From the NCBI RefSeq assembly GCF_029227915.1, contig NC_079878.1, positions 31,771,501-31,835,500 on the forward strand: a stretch of DNA of 64,000 nucleotides, written 5' to 3'. This DNA is from Hydractinia symbiolongicarpus. Its lineage: Eukaryota > Cnidaria > Hydrozoa > Anthoathecata > Hydractiniidae. The notes beneath the pieces are model-generated. The model searched no databases. It was not told where the DNA came from and saw only the letters and a program-made list of their open reading frames with translations. Positions within the stretch are counted from its first letter, which is position 1. The number at the start of each line of letters is the position of its first letter. The position numbers and the translations under genes are program-made. Positions 1 through 9,320 of this stretch are shown piece by piece.

Positions 1-2232
1 CGTATAGTCAAAAGTACACAAAGAAAGTACCCAGGGAGTAAACTCATTTCCCAAACGATTTTTTAAATTATTATTTCACCACTAAAGCCCATGAGACTTG
101 TAGTTTTTAAAAATGTTTTCATTTTTGATAAGACGCTGAATAAAAGAAGTTTAATCGCCGGCAAACGAAAACCCGCGATTTCCCGTAAATCCCGGACTCG
201 GCCCGTATAGTCAAAAGTATACAAGGAAAGTACCCAGTGAGTAAACTCATTTCCCGAACGAATTTTTAAATTATTTTTTCACCACTAAAACGCATGAGAC
301 TTGTAGATTTCAGAAATGTTTTCATTTTTGATGAGACCCTTAATGAAAGTGGTTTAATCGCCGGCAAACGAAAACCCGCGATTTCCTGTAAATCCCGGGC
401 TTGGCCCGTATAGTCAAATGTATACAAAGAAAGTACCCTTTGAGAAAACTCATTTCCAAAACGATTTTTTCAATTAACTTTTCACCACTAAAACGCTTGA
501 GACTTGTAGTTTTCAAAAATGTTTTCATTTTTGATGAGACGCGAAATAAAAGAAGTTTAATCGCCGGCAAACAAAAACCCGCGACTTCCCGTAAATCCCG
601 GACTCGGCCCGTATAGTCAAAAGTATACAAAGAAAGTACCCAGGGAGTAAACTCATTTCCCGAACGATTTTTTAAATTATTTTTTCACCACTAAAACGCA
701 TGAGACTTGTAGTTTTCAAAAATGTTTTCATTTTTGATGAGACGCGGAATAAAAGAAGTTTAATCGCCGGAAAACGAAAACCTGCGATTTCCCGTAAATC
801 CCGGACTCGGCCAGTATAGTCAAAAGTATACAAAGAGAGTACCCTGTGAGTAAACTCATTTCCAGAACGATTTTTTAAATTATTTTTTAACCACTTAAAC
901 GCATAAGACTTGTAGTTTTGAAAAATGTTTTCATTTTTGATGAGACGCTGAATAAAAGAAGTTTAATCGCCGGCAAACAAAAACCCGCGATTTCCCGTAA
1001 ATCCCGGGCTTGGCCCGTATAGTCAAAAGTATACAAAGGAAGTACCCAGGGAGTAAACTCATTTCCCGAACGTTTTTTTAAATTACTTTTTCACCACTAA
1101 AACGCATGAGACTTGTAGTTTTTAAAAATGTTTTCATTTTTGATGAGACGCTGAATAAAAGAAGTTTAATCGCCGGCAAACGAAAACCTGCGATTTCCCG
1201 TAAATCCTGGACTCGGCCCGTATAGTCAAAAGTATACAAAGAAAGTACCCAGGGAGTAAACTCATTTCCCAAACGATTTTTTAAATTATTATTTCACAAC
1301 ATAAACGCATGAGACTTGTAGTTTTTAAAAATGTTTTCATATTTGATGAGACGCTGAATAAAAGAAGGTTAATCGCCGGCAAACGAAAACCCGCGATTTC
1401 CCGTAAATCCCGGACTCGGCCCGTATAGTTAAAAGTATACAAGGAAAGTACCCAGTGAGTAAACTCATTTCCCGAACGAATTTTTAAATTATTTTTTCAC
1501 CACTAAAACGTATGAGACTTGTAGTTTTTAAAAATGTTTTCATTTTTGATGAGACGCTGAATAAAAGAAGTTTAATCGCCGGCAAACAAAAACCTGCGAT
1601 TTCCCGTAAATCCCGGACTCGGCCCGTATAGTAAATAGTATACAAAGAAAGTACCCAGGGTGTAAACTCATTTCTCGAACGATTTTTTAAATTATTTTTT
1701 CACCACTAAAACGCATGAGACTTGTAGTTTTCAAAAATGTTTTCATTTTTGATGAGACGCTGAATAAAAGAAGTTTAATCGCCGGCAAACGAAAACCTGC
1801 GATTTCCCGTAAATCCCGTACTCGGCCCGTATAGTCAAAAGTATACAAAAAAGTACCCAGGGAGTAAACTCATTTCCCAAACGATTTTTTAAATTATTAT
1901 TTCACCACTAAAGCCCATGAGACTTGTAGTTTTTAAAAATGTTTTCATGTTTGATGAGACGCTGAATAAAAGAAGTTTAATGGCCGGCAAACGAAAACCC
2001 GCAATTTCCCGTAAATCCCGGTCTCGGCCCGTATAGTTAAAAGTATACAAGGAAAGTACCCAGTGAGTAAACTCATTTCCCTAACGAATTTTTAAATTAT
2101 TTTTTCACCACTAAAACGCATGAGACTTGTAGTTTTCAAAAATGTTTTCATTTTTGATGAGACGCTGAATAAAAGTAGTTTAATCGCCGGCAAATGAAAA
2201 CCTGCGATTTCCCGTAAATCCTGGACTCGGCC
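1..2232. repeat. HOR-A unit 1, 11 monomers
   Basis: Eleven distinguishable monomer subtypes (called m1-m11 here) occur in a fixed order. Diagnostics: m1 has gcccatgag and gataagacg; m2 has agaccctta and aagtggttt; m3 has tttgagaaaac and ttcaattaac; m4 has gcggaataaaag; m5 has aaccacttaaacg; m6 has aaggaagtaccc and cctggactc; m7 has cacaacataaac and catatttg; m8 has gttaaaag and acgtatgag; m9 has gtaaatagt; m10 has acaaaaaagtac and ggccggc; m11 has aagtagtt and caaatgaaaac. The length is 2232, not 2233, because m10 lacks one base. The same order recurs at 3451, and near 61-63 kb. Confidence 0.93.
717..736. other. Conserved monomer dyad (representative copy)
   Basis: CAAAAATG-TTTT-CATTTTTG is a perfect inverted repeat with 8-bp arms and a 4-base loop, extended by one flanking T-A pair. 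It recurs at the same place in most monomers of the gttttcaaaaatg type. In the gtttttaaaaatg type the outer C-G pair becomes T-G, giving 7 perfect pairs. Hairpin or cruciform formation, or binding by a dimeric protein, is possible but not shown. Confidence 0.75.
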
Positions 2233-3450
2233 CGTATAGTCAAAAGTACACAAAGAAAGTACCCAGGGAGTAAACTCATTTCTCAAACGATTTTTTAAAT
2301 TATTATTTCACCACTAAAGCCCATGAGACTTGTAGTTTTTAAAAATGTTTTCATTTTTGATAAGACGCTGAATAAAAGAAGTTTAATCGCCGGCAAACGA
2401 AAACCCGCGATTTCCCGTAAATCCCGGACTCGGCCCGTATAGTCAAAAGTATACAAGGAAAGTACCCAGTGAGTAAACTCATTTCCCGAACGAATTTTTA
2501 AATTATTTTTTCACCACTAAAACGCATGAGACTTGTAGTTTTCAAAAATGTTTTCATTTTTGATGAGACCCTTAATGAAAGTGGTTTAATCGCCGGCAAA
2601 CGAAAACCCGCGATTTCCCGCAAATCCCGGGCTTGGCCCGTATAGTCAAATGTATACAAAGAAAGTACCCTTTGAGAAAACTCATTTCCAAAACGATTTT
2701 TTCAATTAACTTTTCACCACTAAAACGCTTGAGACTTGTAGTTTTCAAAAATGTTTTCATTTTTGATGAGACGCGAAATAAAAGAAGTTTAATCGCCGGC
2801 AAACAAAAACCCGCGACTTCCCGTAAATCCCGGACTCGGCCCGTATAGTCAAAAGTATACAAAGAAAGTACCCAGGGAGTAAACTCATTTCCCGAACGAT
2901 TTTTTAAATTATTTTTTCACCACTAAAACGCATGAGACTTGTAGTTTTCAAAAATGTTTTCATTTTTGATGAGACGCGGAATAAAAGAAGTTTAATCGCC
3001 GGAAAACGAAAACCTGCGATTTCCCGTAAATCCCGGACTCGGCCCGTATAGTCAAAAGTATACAAAGAGAGTACCCTGTGAGTAAACTCATTTCCAGAAC
3101 GATTTTTTAAATTATTTTTTAACCACTTAAACGCATAAGACTTGTAGTTTTGAAAAATGTTTTCATTTTTGATGAGACGCTGAATAAAAGAAGTTTAATC
3201 GCCGGCAAACAAAAACCCGCGATTTCCCGTAAATCCCGGGCTTGGCCCGTATAGTCAAAAGTATACAAAGGAAGTACCCAGGGAGTAAACCCATTTCCCG
3301 AACGTTTTTTTAAATTACTTTTTCACCACTAAAACGCATGAGACTTGTAGTTTTTAAAAATGTTTTCATTTTTGATGAGACGCTGAATAAAAGAAGTTTA
3401 ATCGCCGGCAAACGAAAACCTGCGATTTCCCGTAAATCCTGGACTCGGCC
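2233..3450. repeat. HOR-A unit 2, 6-monomer deletion derivative
   Basis: This unit contains m1-m6 of HOR-A (1218 bp, exactly 6 x 203) and is then followed directly by an m1-like monomer. Subtypes m7-m11 are missing. The monomer at the join (from 3451) starts like m7 (gtatacaaagaaag) but ends like m1 (gcccatgag, gataagacg). That is what an in-register unequal crossover between m7 and m1 would leave. Confidence 0.9.
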
Positions 3451-5682
3451 CGTATAGTCAAAAGTATACAAAGAAAGTACCCAGGGAGTAAACTCATTTC
3501 TCAAACGATTTTTTAAATTATTATTTCACCACTAAAGCCCATGAGACTTGTAGTTTTTAAAAATGTTTTCATTTTTGATAAGACGCTGAATAAAAGAAGT
3601 TTAATCGCCGGCAAACGAAAACCCGCGATTTCCCGTAAATCCCGGACTCGGCCCGTATAGTCAAAAGTATACAAGGAAAGTACCCAGTGAGTAAACTCAT
3701 TTCCCGAACGAATTTTTAAATTATTTTTTCACCACTAAAACGCATGAGACTTGTAGTTTTCAAAAATGTTTTCATTTTTGATGAGACCCTTAATGAAAGT
3801 GGTTTAATCGCCGGCAAACGAAAACCCGCGATTTCCCGCAAATCCCGGGCTTGGCCCGTATAGTCAAATGTATACAAAGAAAGTACCCTTTGAGAAAACT
3901 CATTTCCAAAACGATTTTTTCAATTAACTTTTCACCACTAAAACGCTTGAGACTTGTAGTTTTCAAAAATGTTTTCATTTTTGATGAGACGCGAAATAAA
4001 AGAAGTTTAATCGCCGGCAAACAAAAACCCGCGACTTCCCGTAAATCCCGGACTCGGCCCGTATAGTCAAAAGTATACAAAGAAAGTACCCAGGGAGTAA
4101 ACTCATTTCCCGAACGATTTTTTAAATTATTTTTTCACCACTAAAACGCATGAGACTTGTAGTTTTCAAAAATGTTTTCATTTTTGATGAGACGCGGAAT
4201 AAAAGAAGTTTAATCGCCGGAAAACGAAAACCTGCGATTTCCCGTAAATCCCGGACTCGGCCCGTATAGTCAAAAGTATACAAAGAGAGTACCCTGTGAG
4301 TAAACTCATTTCCAGAACGATTTTTTAAATTATTTTTTAACCACTTAAACGCATAAGACTTGTAGTTTTGAAAAATGTTTTCATTTTTGATGAGACGCTG
4401 AATAAAAGAAGTTTAATCGCCGGCAAACAAAAACCCGCGATTTCCCGTAAATCCCGGGCTTGGCCCGTATAGTCAAAAGTATACAAAGGAAGTACCCAGG
4501 GAGTAAACTCATTTCCCGAACGTTTTTTTAAATTACTTTTTCACCACTAAAACGCATGAGACTTGTAGTTTTTAAAAATGTTTTCATTTTTGATGAGACG
4601 CTGAATAAAAGAAGTTTAATCGCCGGCAAACGAAAACCTGCGATTTCCCGTAAATCCTGGACTCGGCCCGTATAGTCAAAAGTATACAAAGAAAGTACCC
4701 AGGGAGTAAACTCATTTCTCAAACGATTTTTTAAATTATTATTTCACCACTAAAGCCCATGAGACTTGTAGTTTTTAAAAATGTTTTCATTTTTGATAAG
4801 ACGCTGAATAAAAGAAGTTTAATCGCCGGCAAACGAAAACCCGCGATTTCCCGTAAATCCCGGACTCGGCCCGTATAGTCAAAAGTATACAAGGAAAGTA
4901 CCCAGTGAGTAAACTCATTTCCCGAACGAATTTTTAAATTATTTTTTCACCACTAAAACGTATGAGACTTGTAGTTTTTAAAAATGTTTTCATTTTTGAT
5001 GAGACGCTGAATAAAAGAAGTTTAATCGCCGGCAAACAAAAACCTGCGATTTCCCGTAAATCCCGGACTCGGCCCGTATAGTAAATAGTATACAAAGAAA
5101 GTACCCAGGGTGTAAACTCATTTCTCGAACGATTTTTTAAATTATTTTTTCACCACTAAAACGCATGAGACTTGTAGTTTTCAAAAATGTTTTCATTTTT
5201 GATGAGACGCTGAATAAAAGAAGTTTAATCGCCGGCAAACGAAAACCTGCGATTTCCCGTAAATCCCGTACTCGGCCCGTATAGTCAAAAGTATACAAAA
5301 AAGTACCCAGGGAGTAAACTCATTTCCCAAACGATTTTTTAAATTATTATTTCACCACTAAAGCCCATGAGACTTGTAGTTTTTAAAAATGTTTTCATTT
5401 TTGATGAGACGCTGAATAAAAGAAGTTTAATGGCCGGCAAACGAAAACCCGCAATTTCCCGTAAATCCCGGTCTCGGCCCGTATAGTCAAAAGTATACAA
5501 GGAAAGTACCCAGTGAGTAAACTCATTTCCCTAACGAATTTTTAAATTATTTTTTCACCACTAAAACGCATGAGACTTGTAGTTTTCAAAAATGTTTTCA
5601 TTTTTGATGAGACGCTGAATAAAAGTAGTTTAATCGCCGGCAAATGAAAACCTGCGATTTCCCGTAAATCCCGGACTCGGCC
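3451..5682. repeat. HOR-A unit 3, 11 monomers with altered position 7
   Basis: Order is m1 to m6, then an m1-like monomer from 4669 in place of m7 (it has gcccatgag and gataagacg, and lacks cacaacataaac and catatttg), then m8 to m11. The length is 2232 bp, as in unit 1. Replacement of one subtype without a length change suggests gene conversion or a double exchange. Confidence 0.88.
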
Positions 5683-6697
5683 CGTATAGTCAAAAGTACA
5701 CAAAGAAAGTACCCAGGGAGTAAACTCATTTCCCAAACGATTTTTTAAATTATTATTTCACCACTAAAGCCCATGAGACTTGTAGTTTTTAAAAATGTTT
5801 TCATTTTTGATAAGACGCTGAATAAAAGAAGTTTAATCGCCGGCAAACGAAAACCCGCGATTTCCCGTAAATCCCGGACTCGGCCCGTATAGTCAAAAGT
5901 ATACAAGGAAAGTACCCAGTGAGTAAACTCATTTCCCGAACGAATTTTTAAATTATTTTTTCACCACTAAAACGCATGAGACTTGTAGATTTCAGAAATG
6001 TTTTCATTTTTGATGAGACCCTTAATGAAAGTGGTTTAATCGCCGGCAAACGAAAACCCGCGATTTCCCGTAAATCCCGGGCTTGGCCCGTATAGTCAAA
6101 TGTATACAAAGAAAGTACCCTTTGAGAAAACTCATTTCCAAAACGATTTTTTCAATTAACTTTTCACCACTAAAACGCTTGAGACTTGTAGTTTTCAAAA
6201 ATGTTTTCATTTTTGATGAGACGCGAAATAAAAGAAGTTTAATCGCCGGCAAACAAAAACCCGCGACTTCCCGTAAATCCCGGACTCGGCCCGTATAGTC
6301 AAAAGTATACAAAGAAAGTACCCAGGGAGTAAACTCATTTCCCGAACGATTTTTTAAATTATTTTTTCACCACTAAAACGCATGAGACTTGTAGTTTTCG
6401 AAAATGTTTTCATTTTTGATGAGACGCGGAATAAAAGAAGTTTAATCGCCGGAAAACGAAAACCTGCGATTTCCCGTAAATCCCGGACTCGGCCCGTATA
6501 GTCAAAAGTATACAAAGAGAGTACCCTGTGAGTAAACTCATTTCCAGAACGATTTTTTAAATTATTTTTTAACCACTTAAACGCATAAGACTTGTAGTTT
6601 TGAAAAATGTTTTCATTTTTGATGAGACGCTGAATAAAAGAAGTTTAATCGCCGGCAAACGAAAACCCGCGATTTCCCGTAAATCCCGGGCTTGGCC
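5683..6697. repeat. HOR-A unit 4, partial (m1-m5)
   Basis: Starts with the m1 marker gtacacaaag and follows the order m1-m5. From 6698 it switches to a different subtype (tcgaatgtatac with ctgtgagtaaac and aaccactaaaacg) that is common in family C. The HOR-A order is therefore lost about 350 bp before the retrotransposon. Confidence 0.85.
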
Positions 6698-7039
6698 CGT
6701 ATAGTCGAATGTATACAAAGAAAGTACCCTGTGAGTAAACTCATTTCCAGAACGATTTTTTAAATTATTTTTTAACCACTAAAACGCATAAGACTTGTAG
6801 TTTTTAAAAATGTTTTCATTTTTGATGAGACGCTGAATAAAAGAAGTTTAATCGCCGGCAAACGAAAACCCGCGATTTCCCGTAAATCCCGGCTTGGCCC
6901 GTATAGTCAAAAGTATACAAAGAAAGTACCCAGGGAGTAAACTCATTTCCCAAACGATTTTTTAAATTATTTTTTCACCAATAAAACGCATGAGACTTGT
7001 AGTTTTCAAAAATGTTTTCATTTTTGATGAGAGGCTGAA

Positions 7040-7043
7040 TAAA
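7040..7043. repeat. Target site duplication, 3' side (TAAA)
   Basis: TAAA immediately before the poly(T) matches TAAA at 9260-9263. The uninterrupted monomer has ctgaataaaagaag at this place. Four bases is short, so microhomology at the junction is an alternative explanation. Confidence 0.7.
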
Positions 7044-7060
7044 TTTTTTTTTTTTTTTTT
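7044..7060 (-). other. Poly(A) tail of the retrotransposon (17 A)
   Basis: Seventeen consecutive T on the plus strand directly abut the satellite sequence gaataaa. An uninterrupted homopolymer tail is consistent with a recent insertion, since such tails decay quickly. Confidence 0.93.
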
Positions 7061-7193
7061 GATTTGATTTTCTCTTTATTTAACGTCGATAGATACAATA
7101 GTATTTAAATAACTAATTTAAATCGACAACAAAACGTAAAACAAGGCAAACAGCGATAAAAAATAAGAAAAATAAATAAATAAATAAGTAAAG
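7061..7193 (-). other. 3' untranslated region of the retrotransposon
   Basis: AT-rich sequence between the TAA stop (7194-7196) and the poly(A) tail. It contains a small run of ATTT units (about 7170-7187, as TAAA on the plus strand) and ends with the polyadenylation signal. No further open frame was seen. Confidence 0.85.
7075..7080 (-). promoter_or_regulatory. Polyadenylation signal AATAAA
   Basis: TTTATT on the plus strand is AATAAA on the element strand, about 14 bases upstream of the poly(A) tail. The position is right for 3' processing of the element RNA. Confidence 0.8.
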
Positions 7194-9257
7194 TTAAAAT
7201 ATGTATGGTATATCCATGCATATTTTACAGGTGCAAACATCACCTTCCCAAAATTTTATTGAGCTACGGAAGGCTTCGAGAGAAGGAGCATTCTTTGTAG
7301 CGTCAGGCACAGATATCCATAGCTTCCCTGCAATATTTGATAAAGTATTTAAGCCATAGTACGTTGTCCGACAAGTTGGTCGCCTGATCAAATTAAAGCA
7401 ACGAAGGTTGTACTTGTTTTCCCTAACAGAAAATATCTCGTTCATATATAGAGGTGACAATCCATTTAAAAATTTGTAAACCTCTTTCATTAAATTCTGT
7501 AAATTGATGATGTGAATATTTTTAACATTACATAAAGATAAAAGTTCATCGTAACTGCCATTTATATCGTCCTGTATGATTCTTAGACAACGTTCATGAA
7601 TACGATTGATTCGATTATTCGCAACTTTTCCACAAAACATCCATACTAAGGGACAGTAAGAAAACTGAGACAAAATAAATGAATTGAAGAGAAAACGCTT
7701 CATCTTGGGTGTCAAAAAGGAAGATATCCTTTGAAGCACGTTGAGTTTCCTACTAGCCTTATTACAGATGTTTTTGACATGCGAATGAAAGTTTAGTCTC
7801 GAGTCAATCGTAACACCAAGAAGCACTACAGACGATTTACACGCAATTTTCAAATGGTTAAATATCAAACTTTCATCGTGATGACCTAATACAATATATT
7901 GATACTTTTTCAAATTTATTGCTAAGTAATTTTCATAAAACCAATTATTAACTATGACCAAATTAGTAAGCAGTGTTTGTTTTACATCTTCTAATGAATT
8001 TTCACAAGCATATAAGGTGTTATCATCTGCAAAGTTACAAAGGGATGATTGAATAATGAACCAGAATAAATCGTTTATAGAATAATTGAAGAAAGGAGGT
8101 CCTAAGATTGATCCTTGTGGAACTCCAACTTGAAGAGGAAGCCATTCGCTAAAAGAAGAATTTATTCTGGTTCTCTGAAAACGATTTTTCAAGTATGAGT
8201 GAATAAATAATAAAGAAGATTCGGAAAAACCATAGGCATGCAGCTTTGCAATAAGCAAATCATGGTTGATAGTATCAAAAGCTTTTGAAAGGTCCATTAG
8301 CACTGCTCCAACTACACCCTTATTATCAAGTGTGCTTTTCCATTGTTCAATCATTCGAATGAGAGCATATTGTGTATTATAACCCTTTCTGAAGCCTGAT
8401 AGATGAGGGCTGAGTTTGTCATGCATAAAAGTGTGCATTTGATTAAGAATAATTCTTTCAAAAACCTTTGATAAACAGGGAAGCAAGCTAACAGGTCTAT
8501 AGTTCTCCTTATCATTACAGTCATCCTTCTTAAAAACAGGTATAACCTCTGCAAGTTTTAAATCATCAGGAAAAATATTAGACTGTAAACAAAAATTTAT
8601 AATATTAGTGAGGATAGGAACAAAGATATGAATAAACTTTTTCAACATAAAAACTGGAAAATCACCACTAACAGAAGATTTCTTTGCATCCATGTCTTTG
8701 ATGACTTTGAGAACATCAGGCTGTTCAACCAGCGAAAAATAGAACTTTTCATCATAACCCACATTTTCACGAATTTTCAAAATACTGATGTGATTAGTAT
8801 ACGAGTGGATTGCATCGTGAATGGTTGCTGTATGTGTATCATCGTTTGGTTTGATTGGTAAATTTTTCGTGATGTTGGTGTAATATTCATTGAAGATTTT
8901 GCATAATTTTTGTTCGTCGGTGACTATCTTTTCTTTCTCGATTAAGATAATTTTGTTGGTGTTATAACTAACGTTTGAAAACAATGGCTTGACAGACTTC
9001 CAGAACTTTTTATTATCAGTAATGCTTGTCATACGTAAACCCTTGAAATACGAACGTCTGGTTTTTCGTAATAAGGAAACACAGTAGTTTCTCTGTCTAG
9101 TGAAGTTGGACCAATTTTCTTTTGATCGTGATTTGTTATATATGCGACGAAGTTTGGATCTGTGCATAATAGCTTTGCGAAGCTCCTTGGTGATAAAAGG
9201 TGCGTTATTGAATCTTAGTATTTTCTTTTTCAATGGTGCAAAATGGTTTAGCGTAGA
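7194..9257 (-). pseudogene. Reverse transcriptase fragment of ORF2, 5'-truncated
   Basis: An open frame of 687 codons without stop or frameshift. It is already open at the truncation junction (reading STLNHFAPLKKK before the leucine TTG codon at 9233), so no start codon belongs to it. Residues below are counted from that TTG. Residues 1-90 form the basic linker downstream of the endonuclease. RT motifs follow: YRPVSLL at 245-251, LSGFRKGYNT at 278-287, motif A MDLSKAFD at 313-320 with catalytic Asp314, motif B QVGVPQGSILGP at 368-379, and motif C FADD at 401-404 with Asp403 and Asp404. A thumb and C-terminal region ends in CTCKIC (667-672), a short Cys cluster seen at the ORF2 end of related elements. 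The known role is target-primed reverse transcription of its own RNA. Residues after motif B (GPPFFNYSIND) depart from the usual GPLLFNIYIND pattern, so activity is uncertain. No host promoter is visible. Confidence 0.93.
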
Positions 9258-9259
9258 CG

Positions 9260-9263
9260 TAAA
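9260..9263. repeat. Target site duplication, 5' side (TAAA)
   Basis: Second copy of TAAA, after which the interrupted monomer resumes as agaagtttaatcgccgg. Removing this copy together with 7044-9259 restores the 203-bp register exactly. Confidence 0.7.
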
Positions 9264-9320
9264 AGAAGTTTAATCGCCGGCAAACAAAAACCCGCGATTT
9301 CCCGTAAATCCCGGGCTTGG

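Larger units (their letters stand above)
1..7043. repeat. 203-bp satellite array, left arm
   Basis: Head-to-tail monomers. The motif cccgtatag (or a one-base variant) recurs at 202, 405, 608, 811, 1014, 1217, 1420, 1623, 1826, 2028 and 2231, so spacing is 203 bp with an occasional 202. Each monomer runs through an AT-rich block (attttttaaatta), caccactaaaacgcatgag, a short dyad, gatgagacgctgaataaaag, and a CpG-rich tail (aatcgccggcaaacg, cccgcgatttcccgtaaa). There is no gene in this stretch; open frames seen here are the same repeat-encoded peptides recurring in each copy. The function is not known from sequence. A centromeric or pericentromeric location is plausible for an array of this size but is inference only. 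Confidence 0.98.
7044..9259 (-). mobile_element. 5'-truncated non-LTR retrotransposon (CR1/Jockey superfamily)
   Basis: This is the only non-satellite sequence in the window. On the minus strand it reads as a partial ORF2, a 133-bp 3' untranslated region, an AATAAA signal and a 17-base poly(A) tail. The 5' end falls in the linker between where the endonuclease and reverse transcriptase domains would be, so ORF1 and the APE-type endonuclease are absent. Such truncation is typical of incomplete target-primed reverse transcription. It is flanked by TAAA on both sides. With no endonuclease the copy cannot be autonomous. The clade assignment (CR1, L2, Rex1, Daphne or a close relative) is family-level and not resolved further. 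Confidence 0.95.
6898..9320. repeat. Single satellite monomer split by the retrotransposon
   Basis: The monomer begins at 6898 and its left part ends at 7043 (146 bp). The right part from 9264 to 9320 adds 57 bp, which sums to exactly 203 bp once the element and one 4-bp target copy are removed. The subtype is identifiable: caccaataaaacg and gagaggctg on the left, caaacaaaaacccgcg and gggcttgg on the right. This combination is uninterrupted in monomers around 13.45-13.58 kb and 16.7-16.83 kb, which serve as empty-site relatives. Confidence 0.95.

Noticed and set aside
340-630. Recurring 96-codon minus-strand and 71-codon plus-strand overlapping frames (also at 2572, 3790, 6022, 14938, 21025, 30764, 57228, 59460, 61084, 63316)
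   Set aside because: They lie wholly within satellite monomers, recur at HOR period, overlap on both strands, and encode peptides that simply follow the repeat. No start context, domain or codon signal supports a gene.
6696-6712. CENP-B box in monomers with cccgtatagtcgaat
   Set aside because: The reverse-complement core needs CCCG-NN-T-NNNN-CGAA; here the spacing between T and CGAA is three bases, one short, and most other monomers have caaa instead of cgaa. It is a near match only, and CENP-B outside mammals is not established for such a genome.
7160-7190. TAAA-rich stretch as an independent microsatellite
   Set aside because: It is only a few units long and lies within the 3' untranslated region of the retrotransposon, so it is treated as part of that element.
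8351-8861. Short frames inside the retrotransposon (67 codons minus at 8351-8554; 77 codons plus at 8628-8861)
   Set aside because: They overlap the RT frame in other phases and have no recognisable features; they are shadows of the RT coding sequence.
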